NCBI RefSeq assembly: GCF_000517025.1
Contig: NZ_KI912095.1
Location: forward strand, 45,098-82,156
Direction: 5' to 3'
DNA length: 37,059 bases
Source: Halonatronum saccharophilum DSM 13868
Lineage (GTDB): Bacteria; Bacillota; Halanaerobiia; Halobacteroidales; Halobacteroidaceae
In this document: positions 16,300 to 25,867 of the stretch, in pieces
Position numbering within the stretch: the stretch's first letter is position 1
Layout of the letters: each line of letters begins with the position of its first letter
Notes under the pieces: generated by a model
What the model was told of the DNA's origin: nothing
Database searches by the model: none
Seen by the model: the letters and a program-made list of their open reading frames with translations, nothing else
Made by a program: the position numbers and the translations under genes

Positions 16300-16347
16300 A
16301 ACAAAGAAGGGGTTGCTATTATGCATAATAGTGAACCCTTCTTTGTT
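16300..16347. terminator. Long palindrome after the small membrane protein gene
   Basis: AACAAAGAAGGG... pairs with ...CCCTTCTTTGTT, and the interior CTATTAT/ATAATAG also pairs, giving an almost unbroken 48-base hairpin. The following bases are GTATAAG, not a T run, so termination is likely but less certain. Confidence 0.6.
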
Positions 16348-16478
16348 GTATAAGTCATACTATTATAGCTGATAATTGAAAGATAAAATAAAAATAACTC
16401 CCCAACTCCTAATATTTTACTCTAAGTCTGGGTATTTTAATAAATGAAGAATTTCTATAAAGGGGGACGAGCAAAACC

Positions 16479-16733
16479 ATGTCTTTTCAATTAATATCCA
16501 GATGGTTCAATTTTGGCCCTTTAATTAAAGAAGATAAGAAGGTTGATCAAGAGGGAGCAAATTATAGCTTAGAAGATCAGTTAGAAGAAGCAAGAGAAGA
16601 GTGGGAGGATGCAAGAAAGTATTTTAACTCTATTGAAGATCCCGGTTTACTTGATCATGCTATTTATCTAATTGAGGCTGCTGAGAGTAAATACCAATAT
16701 CTTCTTCAAAAAAAGAAGGAGAAGGAGAATTAG
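16479..16733 (+). CDS. YaaL-like protein (DUF2508)
   Basis: The 84-residue protein has the DUF2508 pattern in its C-terminal two thirds: a helical region with EAREEWEDARKYFNSIEDP, then DHAIYLIEAAESKYQYLLQKKK. Function is unknown. In Bacillus the gene (yaaL) directly follows recR. Here recR is 12.4 kb upstream, with the pyruvate oxidoreductase and envelope genes between, which supports a later insertion. bofA, which follows yaaL in Bacillus, is absent. The start ATG follows AAAGGGGGAC at a slightly long distance. Confidence 0.75.
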   Translation: MSFQLISRWFNFGPLIKEDKKVDQEGANYSLEDQLEEAREEWEDARKYFNSIEDPGLLDHAIYLIEAAESKYQYLLQKKKEKEN

Positions 16734-16759
16734 GTATAGTTATTAATTATGAATCATTT

Positions 16760-16788
16760 TAGAAATGTAATTAATGTTATTATATACT
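16760..16788 (+). promoter_or_regulatory. Possible promoter for the four-subunit oxidoreductase operon
   Basis: TATACT (16783-16788) is a good -10. The best -35 at 17 bases is TAGAAA (16760-16765), which is only partly canonical. It lies 49 bases before the first gene of the operon. Confidence 0.45.
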
Positions 16789-16837
16789 AATTTTGATTCC
16801 AGGTTCCTGATAACATAAATATGAAAGGGGATTGTCG

Positions 16838-17410
16838 ATGAGAAAAATATTAGAGATTCGTTGGCACGGGAGGGGGGGCCAAGGATCTAAAACCGCTTCT
16901 ATACTACTGGGCAAAGTTGCAGCAAAGACGGGCAAGAATATTCAGGCCTTTCCTGAGTATGGGCCAGAGAGAATGGGGGCTCCTGTCTTAGCTTATAATA
17001 GGATAAGTGATGATCTAATCACCCTCCATTGCCAAGTAACAGAGCCAAGCATTGTAGCTGTGCTAGATCCTACCCTTCTAGAGGTTGTTGATGTTACTGA
17101 GGGTGTACCAGATGACGGGATAATTATTGTCAATGTTGGTATGGAGCCCAAGGAGTTGAAGGAAAAATTAGAATTTAAAGGAGAGGTATATACGGTAGAT
17201 GCTTATGGTATTTCTACTGAAGAGATAGGTGCTCCTTTTCCAAATACACCAATGTTGGGGGCATTAATCAAGGCGGCAGATCTATTAGATTTTGATAAGT
17301 TCCTAGAAGAAGTTAAAAAGGAGTTTAAGAAGAAATTTGCTCATAAGCCTGAAGTGGTAGATGGTAATATGAATTCTATTAAAAGGGCTTATGAGGAGGT
17401 GAGAAGTTGA
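16838..17410 (+). CDS. porG: 2-oxoacid:ferredoxin oxidoreductase gamma subunit
   Basis: The 190-residue protein matches the gamma subunit of pyruvate or 2-ketoisovalerate ferredoxin oxidoreductases. It has EIRWHGRGGQGSKTASILL at the N-terminus, AFPEYGPERMGAPVLAYNRIS around residues 35-55, and a C-terminal helical part. ATG 16838 follows AAAGGGG; a TTG two codons earlier is less likely. Gene order gamma-delta-alpha-beta is that of porGDAB in Thermotoga and archaea. Substrate (pyruvate or branched-chain 2-oxoacid) cannot be fixed from this subunit. The stop codon overlaps the next start. Confidence 0.9.
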   Translation: MRKILEIRWHGRGGQGSKTASILLGKVAAKTGKNIQAFPEYGPERMGAPVLAYNRISDDLITLHCQVTEPSIVAVLDPTLLEVVDVTEGVPDDGIIIVNVGMEPKELKEKLEFKGEVYTVDAYGISTEEIGAPFPNTPMLGALIKAADLLDFDKFLEEVKKEFKKKFAHKPEVVDGNMNSIKRAYEEVRS

Positions 17411-17694
17411 TGATTAAACCTGGTGATGGATATAAAAGTATTCCTAAAGGTGGTTTAATCCTCGAGGGAGGAAATGCCAAAAGGTATAATACTGGAGGTT
17501 GGAGGACAAAAAAGCCTGTATTAGATAAGGACAGGTGTATTAACTGCCATCTCTGTTGGGCCTTTTGTCCTGATGTTTCTATTCTTTCTAAGGATGGTGT
17601 AGTATCAGATCAGATAGATTATGATCACTGCAAGGGTTGTGGCATCTGTGCCAACGAATGTCCGGTAAATGCTATTGAGATGGTGAAGGAATAA
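17410..17694 (+). CDS. porD: 2-oxoacid:ferredoxin oxidoreductase delta (ferredoxin) subunit
   Basis: The 94-residue protein carries two 4Fe-4S motifs, CINCHLCWAFCP and CKGCGICANECP, and should pass electrons from the catalytic core to free ferredoxin. The start ATG overlaps the gamma-subunit stop (TGATG), preceded by GAGGTGAG, showing translational coupling. A 125-base spacer with an AGCTGA-type repeat separates it from the alpha gene, which is unusual inside this operon. Confidence 0.92.
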   Translation: MIKPGDGYKSIPKGGLILEGGNAKRYNTGGWRTKKPVLDKDRCINCHLCWAFCPDVSILSKDGVVSDQIDYDHCKGCGICANECPVNAIEMVKE

Positions 17695-17764
17695 CTAAGG
17701 GATAAGGGATAGAGCTGATATTAATATAATAATGTATTATATTATAGATTATTATTCATCAACT

Positions 17765-17803
17765 AAGTTAGGCTGACGGCTGAGAGCTGACAGCTGATAG
17801 CTA
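17765..17803. repeat. Family C repeat inside the por operon
   Basis: Here AGGCTGACGGCTGAGAGCTG and the following ACAGCTGATAGCT are near-tandem copies of a GCTGA(C/G)A-type unit. It resembles the loop and arms of the palindrome at 4300-4340. It sits just before the alpha-subunit ribosome site AAAAAGGAGG, where closely spaced genes would be expected. Confidence 0.55.
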
Positions 17804-17819
17804 AAAAGGAGGTATTTAG

Positions 17820-19001
17820 ATGTCTAGTAAGGTTGCTTTAACTGGAAATGAGGCGTTGGCCCAGGCGATGAGGCAGATAAATCCAGATGTTGTTGCAGCA
17901 TATCCGATTACGCCACAGACTGCAATGGTGCAGACCTTCTCACAGTTTGTTGCTGATGGAGAGGTTGATACGGAATACGTGACTGTAGAGAGTGAGCATA
18001 GCGCTATGAGTGCAACTGTTGGAGCTTCTGCAGCTGGAGCTAGGGCGATGACAGCAACTGCTGCTAATGGGTTAGCTTTGATGTGGGAAGTTCTATATAT
18101 AGCCTCTGGTACAAGGTTGCCAATCGTAATGCCGGTAGTAAACAGGGCCTTAAGCGGGCCAATAAATATACACTGTGATCATAGTGATGCGATGGGAGCT
18201 AGGGATTCAGGGTGGATTCAACTATATGCTGAAAATGCCCAAGAGGCCTATGATAATGCAATTCAAGCTTTGCGTATCTCTGAGCATAAGGATGTTATGT
18301 TACCGACAATGGTCAATTTAGATGGATTTATTACTAGTCATGCAGTAGAGAGTTTAGAGATCTTAGCCGATAGTGATGTAAAGGAGTTTATTGGTGAGTA
18401 TAAGGCCGAACATCATCTGTTGGATTCGAAGAACCCTATTGCCGTTGGCCCATTAGATTTACAAGATTTCTATTTTGAGCATAAGATGCAACAATCTATA
18501 GCTATGGAAAACTCTAAGGAAGTTATCTTAGAAGTAGCAAAAGAGTACAAGGAGTTATCTGGAAGAGAGTATGAATTCTTTGAAGAGTATAAGTTAGATG
18601 ATGCAGAGATTGGTATTGTAGCCTTAAATTCTACTGCTGGAACTGCTAAAGGTGCTGTAGATAATTTAAGAGAGCAGGGGGTAAAGGCAGGTTTATTGAA
18701 GATTAGGGTTTATAGACCATTTCCAGGTGAGGAGATAGCAGAGGTCTTAAAAAGTCTTAAAGCAGTAGCTGTATTAGATAGGGCTGAAAGTTTCTCTACT
18801 AATGGAGGACCGGTCTTTGGTGATATAAGAAGTATTCTATATAATATAAAAGCTGATGTAGAAGTTGTGAATTATATCTACGGTTTAGGTGGTAGAGATA
18901 TTAAGGTAGGAGAAATTGAATCGGTTTATAGGGATCTAGAAGAGATTATTGATAGTGGAAATGTGAAAAATAGGGTAAGTCATCTTGGGGTAAGAGAATA
19001 G
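17820..19001 (+). CDS. porA: 2-oxoacid:ferredoxin oxidoreductase alpha subunit
   Basis: The 393-residue protein has the alpha-subunit motifs AAYPITPQTAMVQTFSQF (residues 25 on), VESEHSAMSATVGASAAGAR and NIHCDHSDAMGARDSGWIQ. A C-terminal transketolase-C-like domain contains VLDRAESFSTNGGPVF. With the beta subunit it forms the thiamine-dependent active site for oxidative decarboxylation of a 2-oxoacid to its acyl-CoA. The sequence fits pyruvate synthase PorA best, though 2-ketoisovalerate enzymes are close relatives. A strong AGGAGG-type ribosome site precedes the ATG. Confidence 0.9.
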   Translation: MSSKVALTGNEALAQAMRQINPDVVAAYPITPQTAMVQTFSQFVADGEVDTEYVTVESEHSAMSATVGASAAGARAMTATAANGLALMWEVLYIASGTRLPIVMPVVNRALSGPINIHCDHSDAMGARDSGWIQLYAENAQEAYDNAIQALRISEHKDVMLPTMVNLDGFITSHAVESLEILADSDVKEFIGEYKAEHHLLDSKNPIAVGPLDLQDFYFEHKMQQSIAMENSKEVILEVAKEYKELSGREYEFFEEYKLDDAEIGIVALNSTAGTAKGAVDNLREQGVKAGLLKIRVYRPFPGEEIAEVLKSLKAVAVLDRAESFSTNGGPVFGDIRSILYNIKADVEVVNYIYGLGGRDIKVGEIESVYRDLEEIIDSGNVKNRVSHLGVRE

Positions 19002-19013
19002 GAGGTGGATTAA

Positions 19014-19934
19014 TTGAAGTTAAAAGAAGCTGCTAAGACCAAAGAAAGGCTAACTGGTGGACACCGATTATGTTCAGGGTGTGGTGCTGGGACTGCTACT
19101 AATCTTATTATGAGAGCAAGTAAGAACCCAGCAGTTGTAGGGTGTGCTACAGGATGTTTAGAGGTTTCTACTACAATCTATCCCTTTACTGCTTGGGAGG
19201 ACTCTTTTATTCATAATGCATTTGAAAATGTTGCAGCGACAATAAGTGGTGTTGAGGCTGCTTATCGTTCTTTAGTAAAGCAAGGGAAGATGGATGAAGA
19301 GTTTGATTTTATAGCTTTTGGTGGAGATGGTGGAACTTATGATATAGGATTTCAATCACTATCAGGTGCTATGGAGCGTGGGCATAATATGGTCTATATC
19401 TGTTATGATAATGGAGCTTATATGAATACAGGTATTCAGCGTTCTAGTGCAACACCAAAAGGGGCCAACACCACAACTTCACCGGCAGGAAAGGTAATAC
19501 CAGGTAAACAGCAGTATAAGAAGGAGTTAACAGATATTATGGTAGCTCATAATATTCCTTATGTTGCTCAAGCTTCTTTATTTAAACCACAGGACCTTTT
19601 ACGAAAGGCACAAAAGGCCTTCGAAACTAAAGGGCCAGCCTTTATTAATGTTATTGCCACCTGTCCAAGAGGTTGGAGAAGTAGGGCTGAAAAGGGTATA
19701 GAGTTGACTAAGGTTGCTGCGGATACTTGTGCTTGGCCCTTATTTGAAGTAGAAGAAGGTAAGTGGAAGTTAAACTATAAACCTAAGAAGAAAAAACCAA
19801 TTGAAGAGTGGTTAAGACAGCAAGGGCGATTTAAGCATCTATTTAAGAAAGGAAATGAACATTTAATTGAAGAGATACAAGAGCATACAGATCAGCGGTG
19901 GGAGTACCTTTTAGAGATGTGTGAAAAGGATTGA
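19014..19934 (+). CDS. porB: 2-oxoacid:ferredoxin oxidoreductase beta subunit
   Basis: The 306-residue protein binds thiamine diphosphate and one 4Fe-4S cluster. It has LCSGCGAG (about 20-27), CATGCLEVS, the thiamine motif GGDGGTYDIGFQSLSGAMERG (about 100-120) with DNGAYMNTG, and the late ATCPRGW cysteine. It begins with TTG after AGGAGGTGG, 12 bases after the alpha stop. It ends the operon; its stop codon lies inside the bidirectional terminator shared with the convergent phosphatase gene. Confidence 0.93.
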   Translation: MKLKEAAKTKERLTGGHRLCSGCGAGTATNLIMRASKNPAVVGCATGCLEVSTTIYPFTAWEDSFIHNAFENVAATISGVEAAYRSLVKQGKMDEEFDFIAFGGDGGTYDIGFQSLSGAMERGHNMVYICYDNGAYMNTGIQRSSATPKGANTTTSPAGKVIPGKQQYKKELTDIMVAHNIPYVAQASLFKPQDLLRKAQKAFETKGPAFINVIATCPRGWRSRAEKGIELTKVAADTCAWPLFEVEEGKWKLNYKPKKKKPIEEWLRQQGRFKHLFKKGNEHLIEEIQEHTDQRWEYLLEMCEKD

Positions 19935-19961
19935 ATTGGCTATAGCCAATTCAATCCTTTT
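19924..19961. terminator. Bidirectional terminator between convergent genes
   Basis: This is a perfect 38-base palindrome (AAAAGGATTGAATTGGCTA and its exact complement). It has A residues at the left and T residues at the right in both readings. It contains the stop codons of both the beta-subunit gene (19932-19934) and the phosphatase gene (complement of 19940-19942). Confidence 0.93.
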
Positions 19962-20479
19962 TTCTCTAGAAATGAATTTAAGATCTTTTTTGTAACAACT
20001 GGGATTAAGATTCCCATTAAAGCTCCTCCTAGAATATCTGTAGGAAAATGAAATCCACTATATATCCTTGAAAGGGAGACAACAACAGCAAATCCATAAA
20101 AGAGATATCCCATTTTTTTGTTGAAGAGATAAACCCCTGTGGCTACCGCAAAACTACCAGCAGCATGGTTACTAGGAAATGATGCAGTAGGCGCATGGTA
20201 GAATAGTTTCTCTACTCCCTCTATCAAAAAAGGTCTTTCTCGATAGTACAAAGTTCGAATTATTCGATTAATAACTATGGCTCCTCCTGTTGAGAAAGTT
20301 ATAAAGGAAAACCATTTAATTAATCTCACTCTATTTTTTCTAAATGCCACTAAAGAAATACCTAGTACAAAAAGCAAATGTGGATAATATAGAGCAATTA
20401 TTCTCATAATACTATCCAAAAGATCACTTCTGCCTTGAAATCCATAGATAAAGTTAAATAAAATATCATCAATAATCAT
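19940..20479 (-). CDS. PAP2 superfamily phosphatase, undecaprenyl-diphosphatase-like
   Basis: This is the only gene of the window on the complementary strand. The PAP2 signature motifs are complete: YYRERPF, FPSNHAAG and SRIYSGFHFPTDILGG, in a protein of about 179 residues with five or six membrane helices. Such enzymes (BcrC/YwoA-like) recycle undecaprenyl pyrophosphate for wall synthesis or act on other lipid phosphates. Two ATGs are possible: the one at 20488 touches the AGAGG ribosome site, and the one at 20479 has a nine-base gap, so the latter is preferred. It ends five bases from the convergent porB stop. Confidence 0.88.
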   Translation of the reverse strand: MIIDDILFNFIYGFQGRSDLLDSIMRIIALYYPHLLFVLGISLVAFRKNRVRLIKWFSFITFSTGGAIVINRIIRTLYYRERPFLIEGVEKLFYHAPTASFPSNHAAGSFAVATGVYLFNKKMGYLFYGFAVVVSLSRIYSGFHFPTDILGGALMGILIPVVTKKILNSFLEKKGLNWL

Positions 20480-20575
20480 AACAATCATCCTCTTCTATTA
20501 TTATATAGGCGATTTAATTTTATCATATATAATAAGGGATTAACAAGAGTTAATTCCTTGTAGTTAATCTTTCCC

Positions 20576-20604
20576 TTGACACTACTATATAAGTCTGATA
20601 AACT
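20576..20604 (+). promoter_or_regulatory. Promoter for guaB
   Basis: TTGACA (20576-20581), 17 bases, then TAAACT (20599-20604), with TGA before the -10 giving an extended -10. Transcription should begin near 20611, just ahead of the riboswitch aptamer. Confidence 0.7.
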
Positions 20605-20637
20605 TATAAAAACTAAAAATATAACAAAGTAATTTTT

Positions 20638-20706
20638 TTCGTATATATTCGAGAATAAGGCTCGAAAGTTTCTACCAGATGGCCATAAACTGTCTGACTA
20701 CGGATC
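20638..20706 (+). promoter_or_regulatory. Purine riboswitch, guanine class, upstream of guaB
   Basis: The conserved purine-aptamer elements are in order: TATA in J1/2, P2 (TTCGAG/CTCGAA), GTTTCTACC in J2/3, P3 (CAGAT/GTCTG), and TGACTACG closing into P1. The loops carry GG (L2) and CC (L3), which form the loop-loop contact. The discriminating base in GACTACG is C, as in guanine-binding members; adenine-binding members have T (GATTATG). Binding of guanine would favour the terminator downstream and so reduce GMP synthesis. Confidence 0.92.
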
Positions 20707-20713
20707 TTTTTAA

Positions 20714-22279
<1,566 letters not shown>

Positions 22280-22286
22280 GGTTGTT

Positions 22287-22310
22287 GGCCCTCATTTTGA
22301 GGGCCTTTTT
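22287..22310 (+). terminator. Intrinsic terminator after guaB
   Basis: GGCCCTCA and TGAGGGCC pair around a TTT loop, followed by TTTTT. Confidence 0.95.
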
Positions 22311-22336
22311 ATATTTATCTTTTCGTTGGGGTATTA

Positions 22337-22521
22337 TAGTAATAAAGTGTCACTTTCGTGCCACTAGTAATGGGTAATGAGTGAAGAGTAATGAGTAAAG
22401 TCAAAATCTCAAAACCTCTTATAAGTCTTAGGTAACAAAGGGGTTTCTGTTTTTTTAAGGTTTTACCCATTACTCATTACTGATTACTCATCACCAGTAA
22501 TAAAGCTCCGCTTTATTACTA
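22337..22521 (-). repeat. MITE-like element, family B, copy 2 (inverted)
   Basis: This is the reverse complement of the plan seen at 4086-4261 and 36821-37004. It is 185 bp, with terminal TAGTAATAAAG and CTTTATTACTA as exact 11-base inverted repeats. In the complement it is almost identical to copy 3, differing mainly in one A of an A run, the left loop and the outer right tip. It fills the gap between guaB and tmk together with about 80 AT-rich bases. Confidence 0.88.
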
Positions 22522-22601
22522 TATAATAATTATAAAGGACTTTAACCCTCAATCAAGAATAATAAAAACAAGGTCTAATTTAATTATTGGAGGAAATTAT
22601 A

Positions 22602-23237
22602 ATGAATGGTTATTTTATAAGCATAGAGGGCGTTGAAGGATCAGGAAAGAGTACTCAGGTAAAGTTAATCAAGGATTATTTAGTGGAGTTAGGTTATGAT
22701 GTTTTATTGACTTATGAACCTGGTGATACAAAAATAGGTAGTCAGATCAGAAGGATTTTATTAAATCGAGAGTATAAAACTATGGTACCTAAGACTGAGC
22801 TCCTATTATATGCAGCTGATAGAGCTCAACATGTAAAGGAAGTAATTGAACCTGCATTGGAAAAAGGCAGGGTAGTTATTAGTGACCGCTATACAGATGC
22901 TACTTTAGCTTATCAAGGTTATGGTAGGGGTCTTAATTTAGATTTAATAGGTAATTTAAATCAGATAGCTACAGGAGGATTAAAGCCTGATTTAACCCTT
23001 CTTTTAGATGTTGATCCAACTTTATCTTTAAGCAGGGCCAAGGCTGTAACGGCACAATTTAGTAATAAGGGAGATAGAATTGAGGAAGAGAAGTTATCCT
23101 TTCATAATAGAGTAAGAGAAGGTTATCTTGATATATATAGAAAAGAAGACCATATAGAGTTAATTGAAGCTAAAGGCACTATTGAAGGTATATTTAAAGA
23201 TATAAAGTCAATCCTTAAGGAAAGGTTGATTATATGA
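22602..23237 (+). CDS. tmk: Thymidylate kinase
   Basis: The 211-residue enzyme phosphorylates dTMP to dTDP. It shows the P-loop GVEGSGKST (10-18), YEPGDT at 38-43 (the usual motif is EPGGT, so one glycine is replaced by Asp), the DRY motif ISDRYTDATLAYQG (94-107), and a LID region KGDRIEEE. ATG 22602 follows TTGGAGGAAATTATA. It opens the conserved tmk-yaaR-holB-yaaT-yabA cluster; the small yaaQ gene found next to it in Bacillus is missing. Its stop overlaps the next start (ATGA). Confidence 0.95.
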   Translation: MNGYFISIEGVEGSGKSTQVKLIKDYLVELGYDVLLTYEPGDTKIGSQIRRILLNREYKTMVPKTELLLYAADRAQHVKEVIEPALEKGRVVISDRYTDATLAYQGYGRGLNLDLIGNLNQIATGGLKPDLTLLLDVDPTLSLSRAKAVTAQFSNKGDRIEEEKLSFHNRVREGYLDIYRKEDHIELIEAKGTIEGIFKDIKSILKERLII

Positions 23238-23671
23238 AAATAAATAATAAATTAAAGGGAAATATAAATAATGTCTTTGGTAGTAATCAAATTAATAGTG
23301 TGGAGAAAAAGAAGAAGGCTTTTTTAGAGGAGCTAAAAGGGGCCAACAAAAATAGAATAATAGGAAGATTAGATGATTTATTAGATCAGATAGATCAGCA
23401 AGGAGAGAGATTAAGTAATAATCGTACATTTAAAGAATTGATTAGGTATAAAAAGTTGATTCAAAGTTTTATGGAAGAAGCTATTGATAAGATGTATAAC
23501 CTAAAAGAAGACTATAGTCCTATGCAAGGTAAGATACATACAGTTGTTAAATCAGTAGACTCATCTTTAGAGGAATTAACAGAAGTGGTAATGGATAAAG
23601 AGGTAGATAGATTAGAAATTTTAGAGGAATTAGATGAAATAAGAGGTTTATTAGTTGATTTATATAGATAA
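23234..23671 (+). CDS. YaaR family protein (DUF327)
   Basis: The 145-residue helical protein belongs by position and pattern to DUF327/YaaR (LEELKGANKNRIIGRLDDLL, FKELIRYKKLIQSFMEEAI, IHTVVKSVDSSLEELTEVV). No enzymatic motif is present and the function is not known. It overlaps tmk by four bases and is followed 12 bases later by holB, so it is part of the same operon. Confidence 0.85.
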   Translation: MKINNKLKGNINNVFGSNQINSVEKKKKAFLEELKGANKNRIIGRLDDLLDQIDQQGERLSNNRTFKELIRYKKLIQSFMEEAIDKMYNLKEDYSPMQGKIHTVVKSVDSSLEELTEVVMDKEVDRLEILEELDEIRGLLVDLYR

Positions 23672-23683
23672 AGGAGCGTTAGG

Positions 23684-24703
23684 ATGTCTTTTAATGATTT
23701 AGTAGGACAAGATTTAGCAAAGACAATATTAAAGCGTAGTTTAAAAGCAGATAGATTAAGCCATGCGTATTTATTTATAGGTGAGAGTGGTTTGGGTAAG
23801 GATATAGCAGCTTTTGAATTTAGTAAAGCAATTAACTGTCATGAAAGTGAAGATGATTCATGTGGAGAGTGTATTTCTTGTAGAAAGGCTGTTAATAATA
23901 ATCATCCTGATATTAAAGAGATAAGACCTGAAGGGGCTTCAATTAAGATTGACCAAATAAGGGAATTACAGCAGGAGATTATTTATAAGCCCTATGAAAG
24001 TAAGAAAAAAGTATATATTATTTATAGTGGAGATAAAATGAATATCCAAGCAGCTAATTCTCTATTAAAGACCTTAGAGGAGCCTCCAAGTCATGCTATA
24101 ATAATATTGTTAGCAGATAACGTAAATAAGATTTTACCTACAATTATCTCTAGGTGTCAGTTAATTAGATTTAAAAGGGTGTCAGAACTTTTAATTAAGG
24201 ATAATATAATAAGTAATTATGGGTTAGATGAGAAAAAAGCTGATCTTATAACTGCTTTATCAGGAGGTAGGTATAAGGTTGCATTAAATTTAATTGAGGA
24301 TCAAGAACTATTGCAAGAAAGGGATCGAGTATTAGATTTGATTATCTCTTTTAAAGGTATAGATAAGGTTGAAGCCTTTAGTGTTGTACAAGATTTATTG
24401 GATGATAGAGAGAGAATCAGTCAGATATTAGATCAGATATTAGTTTGGTATAGAGATTTACTAGTACTTAAATTAAATAAAGAGGTTAATCTAGTTAATA
24501 TAGATTATTTAGACCAGTTAGAAAAAGAGAGTAATGGTTGGAATATAAAAGGTTTAGAAGATATAATAAAGTTGATAGAAGAAACAAATAATGTGATTAG
24601 AGGTATAAATGTTAATTTACAGTTGAGTTTAGAGGTTATGATGTTGAAATTGATTAGGCTAAGGGGGAAAAATTATGACCAAGGTAATCGGGGTTACTTT
24701 TAA
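23684..24703 (+). CDS. holB: DNA polymerase III delta-prime subunit
   Basis: The 339-residue clamp-loader subunit resembles DnaX over its first 200 residues. It has HAYLFIGESGLGKD (about 27-40, a P-loop-like element), zinc cysteines at 52, 60, 63 and 66, SLLKTLEEPPSHAII, and ISRCQ. The last Walker A Thr/Ser is replaced (GKD), consistent with delta-prime not hydrolysing ATP. It completes the clamp loader with DnaX. Its end overlaps the start of yaaT by 29 bases. Confidence 0.93.
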   Translation: MSFNDLVGQDLAKTILKRSLKADRLSHAYLFIGESGLGKDIAAFEFSKAINCHESEDDSCGECISCRKAVNNNHPDIKEIRPEGASIKIDQIRELQQEIIYKPYESKKKVYIIYSGDKMNIQAANSLLKTLEEPPSHAIIILLADNVNKILPTIISRCQLIRFKRVSELLIKDNIISNYGLDEKKADLITALSGGRYKVALNLIEDQELLQERDRVLDLIISFKGIDKVEAFSVVQDLLDDRERISQILDQILVWYRDLLVLKLNKEVNLVNIDYLDQLEKESNGWNIKGLEDIIKLIEETNNVIRGINVNLQLSLEVMMLKLIRLRGKNYDQGNRGYF

Positions 24704-25475
24704 AGATGCAGATAAGATTCATTACTTTGACCCTAAGAATATAGATGTTAAAGTTGGAGACAAGATAGTTGCACAGAGTGAAAGAGGATTGGAATTAGGA
24801 CAAGTTATTACAGAGCCAAAAGATACTGATCAGATAAAGAAGAATATAGAATTAAAGTATATAGAAAGGAAGGCTAATTCAAAGGATTTAGAAAAGTATG
24901 AAAAAAATAAGAATGAAGCAGAAGAAGCTTTTGATATATGCCTAGAGAAGATTAAAAATCATGGATTACCAATGAAATTGATAGATTCAGAGTATACTTT
25001 AGATAAAAAGAAATTACTATTTTATTTCACAGCTGATGGTAGAATAGATTTTAGAGAGTTGGTTAAAGATTTAGCTTCTGTTTTTAGAACTAGGATTGAA
25101 CTAAGACAGATAGGAGTTAGAGATGAGACAAAGATGTTAGGTGGAATTGGAAAATGTGGTAGGGAGTTATGTTGTAAGACCTTTTTAAGAAAATTTGAAC
25201 CTATCTCTATTAAGATGGCAAAAGATCAAGACCTCTCTTTAAACCCAGAGAAGATTTCAGGTCTTTGTGGACGCTTAATGTGTTGTTTGAAATATGAGTG
25301 TAAGAGTTATAAAAGAACAAAGAAAAATCTCCCCAATATAGGTGATAAGGTTGAGGTTGATGAAGGTGTTGGGAGGGTAACAAAATTAAATGTAGTTAAA
25401 GAGACTGTTACTGTTAATTTGGGTAACAAGGAAAGAGTTGAAGTTTTAGCAGATGACATAGAGGAAAAAGATTAA
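24675..25475 (+). CDS. YaaT/PSP1 family protein (competence/sporulation stimulator type)
   Basis: The 266-residue protein has the PSP1 C-terminal domain with its cysteine signature: GGIGKCGRELCC (about 153-164) and SGLCGRLMCCLKYE (about 195-208). In Bacillus, YaaT acts with YlbF and YmcA as a cofactor of RNase Y and in phosphorelay-dependent development. It is one of the most conserved genes next to holB. The ATG overlaps the holB 3' end and follows AAGGGGG. Confidence 0.92.
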   Translation: MTKVIGVTFKDADKIHYFDPKNIDVKVGDKIVAQSERGLELGQVITEPKDTDQIKKNIELKYIERKANSKDLEKYEKNKNEAEEAFDICLEKIKNHGLPMKLIDSEYTLDKKKLLFYFTADGRIDFRELVKDLASVFRTRIELRQIGVRDETKMLGGIGKCGRELCCKTFLRKFEPISIKMAKDQDLSLNPEKISGLCGRLMCCLKYECKSYKRTKKNLPNIGDKVEVDEGVGRVTKLNVVKETVTVNLGNKERVEVLADDIEEKD

Positions 25476-25546
25476 TATTAAAGAGGATAAATAAGTCTAG
25501 ATAGAGAATAAAGGGATTAAGACTTTTTGATATGGGGGTTACAATT

Positions 25547-25867
25547 GTGGAAGAGATTATTAGTCTTTTGGCGCATTTTCAAGAGGAATTACAGGTTTTG
25601 ACTAATGATTTTCAGAAGGTAAAGAATAAGATATATAATGTTTATAAAGAGAATGAAGCTCTTAAAGAAGAAAATGAAAACTTAAAGAGATTGGTCTTTG
25701 AGAAGGAAGAGTCAGATGATCAAGGGCCAATCCATGACAATCTATCAAAGCTTTATTCGGAAGGATTTCATGTTTGTCACCTTAACTTTGGTGAAAGTCG
25801 TCAGGGGGATTGTCTATTTTGTATGGGCTTATTGGCAGATGAAGAGGCTGGTAAGGATGAAGGTTAA
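25547..25867 (+). CDS. yabA: Replication initiation control protein YabA
   Basis: The roughly 106-residue protein has the two-part YabA form: an N-terminal leucine-rich coiled coil (IISLLAHFQEELQVLTNDF to about residue 50) and a C-terminal zinc module, EGFHVCHLNFGE with GDCLFCMGLL. YabA bridges DnaA and the DnaN clamp to restrain initiation. GTG 25547 is preferred because GGGGG lies eight bases upstream and the protein then begins like other YabA proteins; an in-frame ATG at 25532 has no well-placed ribosome site. The gene overlaps yabB by 11 bases. Confidence 0.88.
   Translation: MEEIISLLAHFQEELQVLTNDFQKVKNKIYNVYKENEALKEENENLKRLVFEKEESDDQGPIHDNLSKLYSEGFHVCHLNFGESRQGDCLFCMGLLADEEAGKDEG

Noticed and set aside
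25698-25856. Longer yabB reading frame beginning inside yabA
   Set aside because: The first 53 codons are the shadow of yabA in another frame. The methyltransferase-like sequence begins at 25857, where a ribosome site is present.
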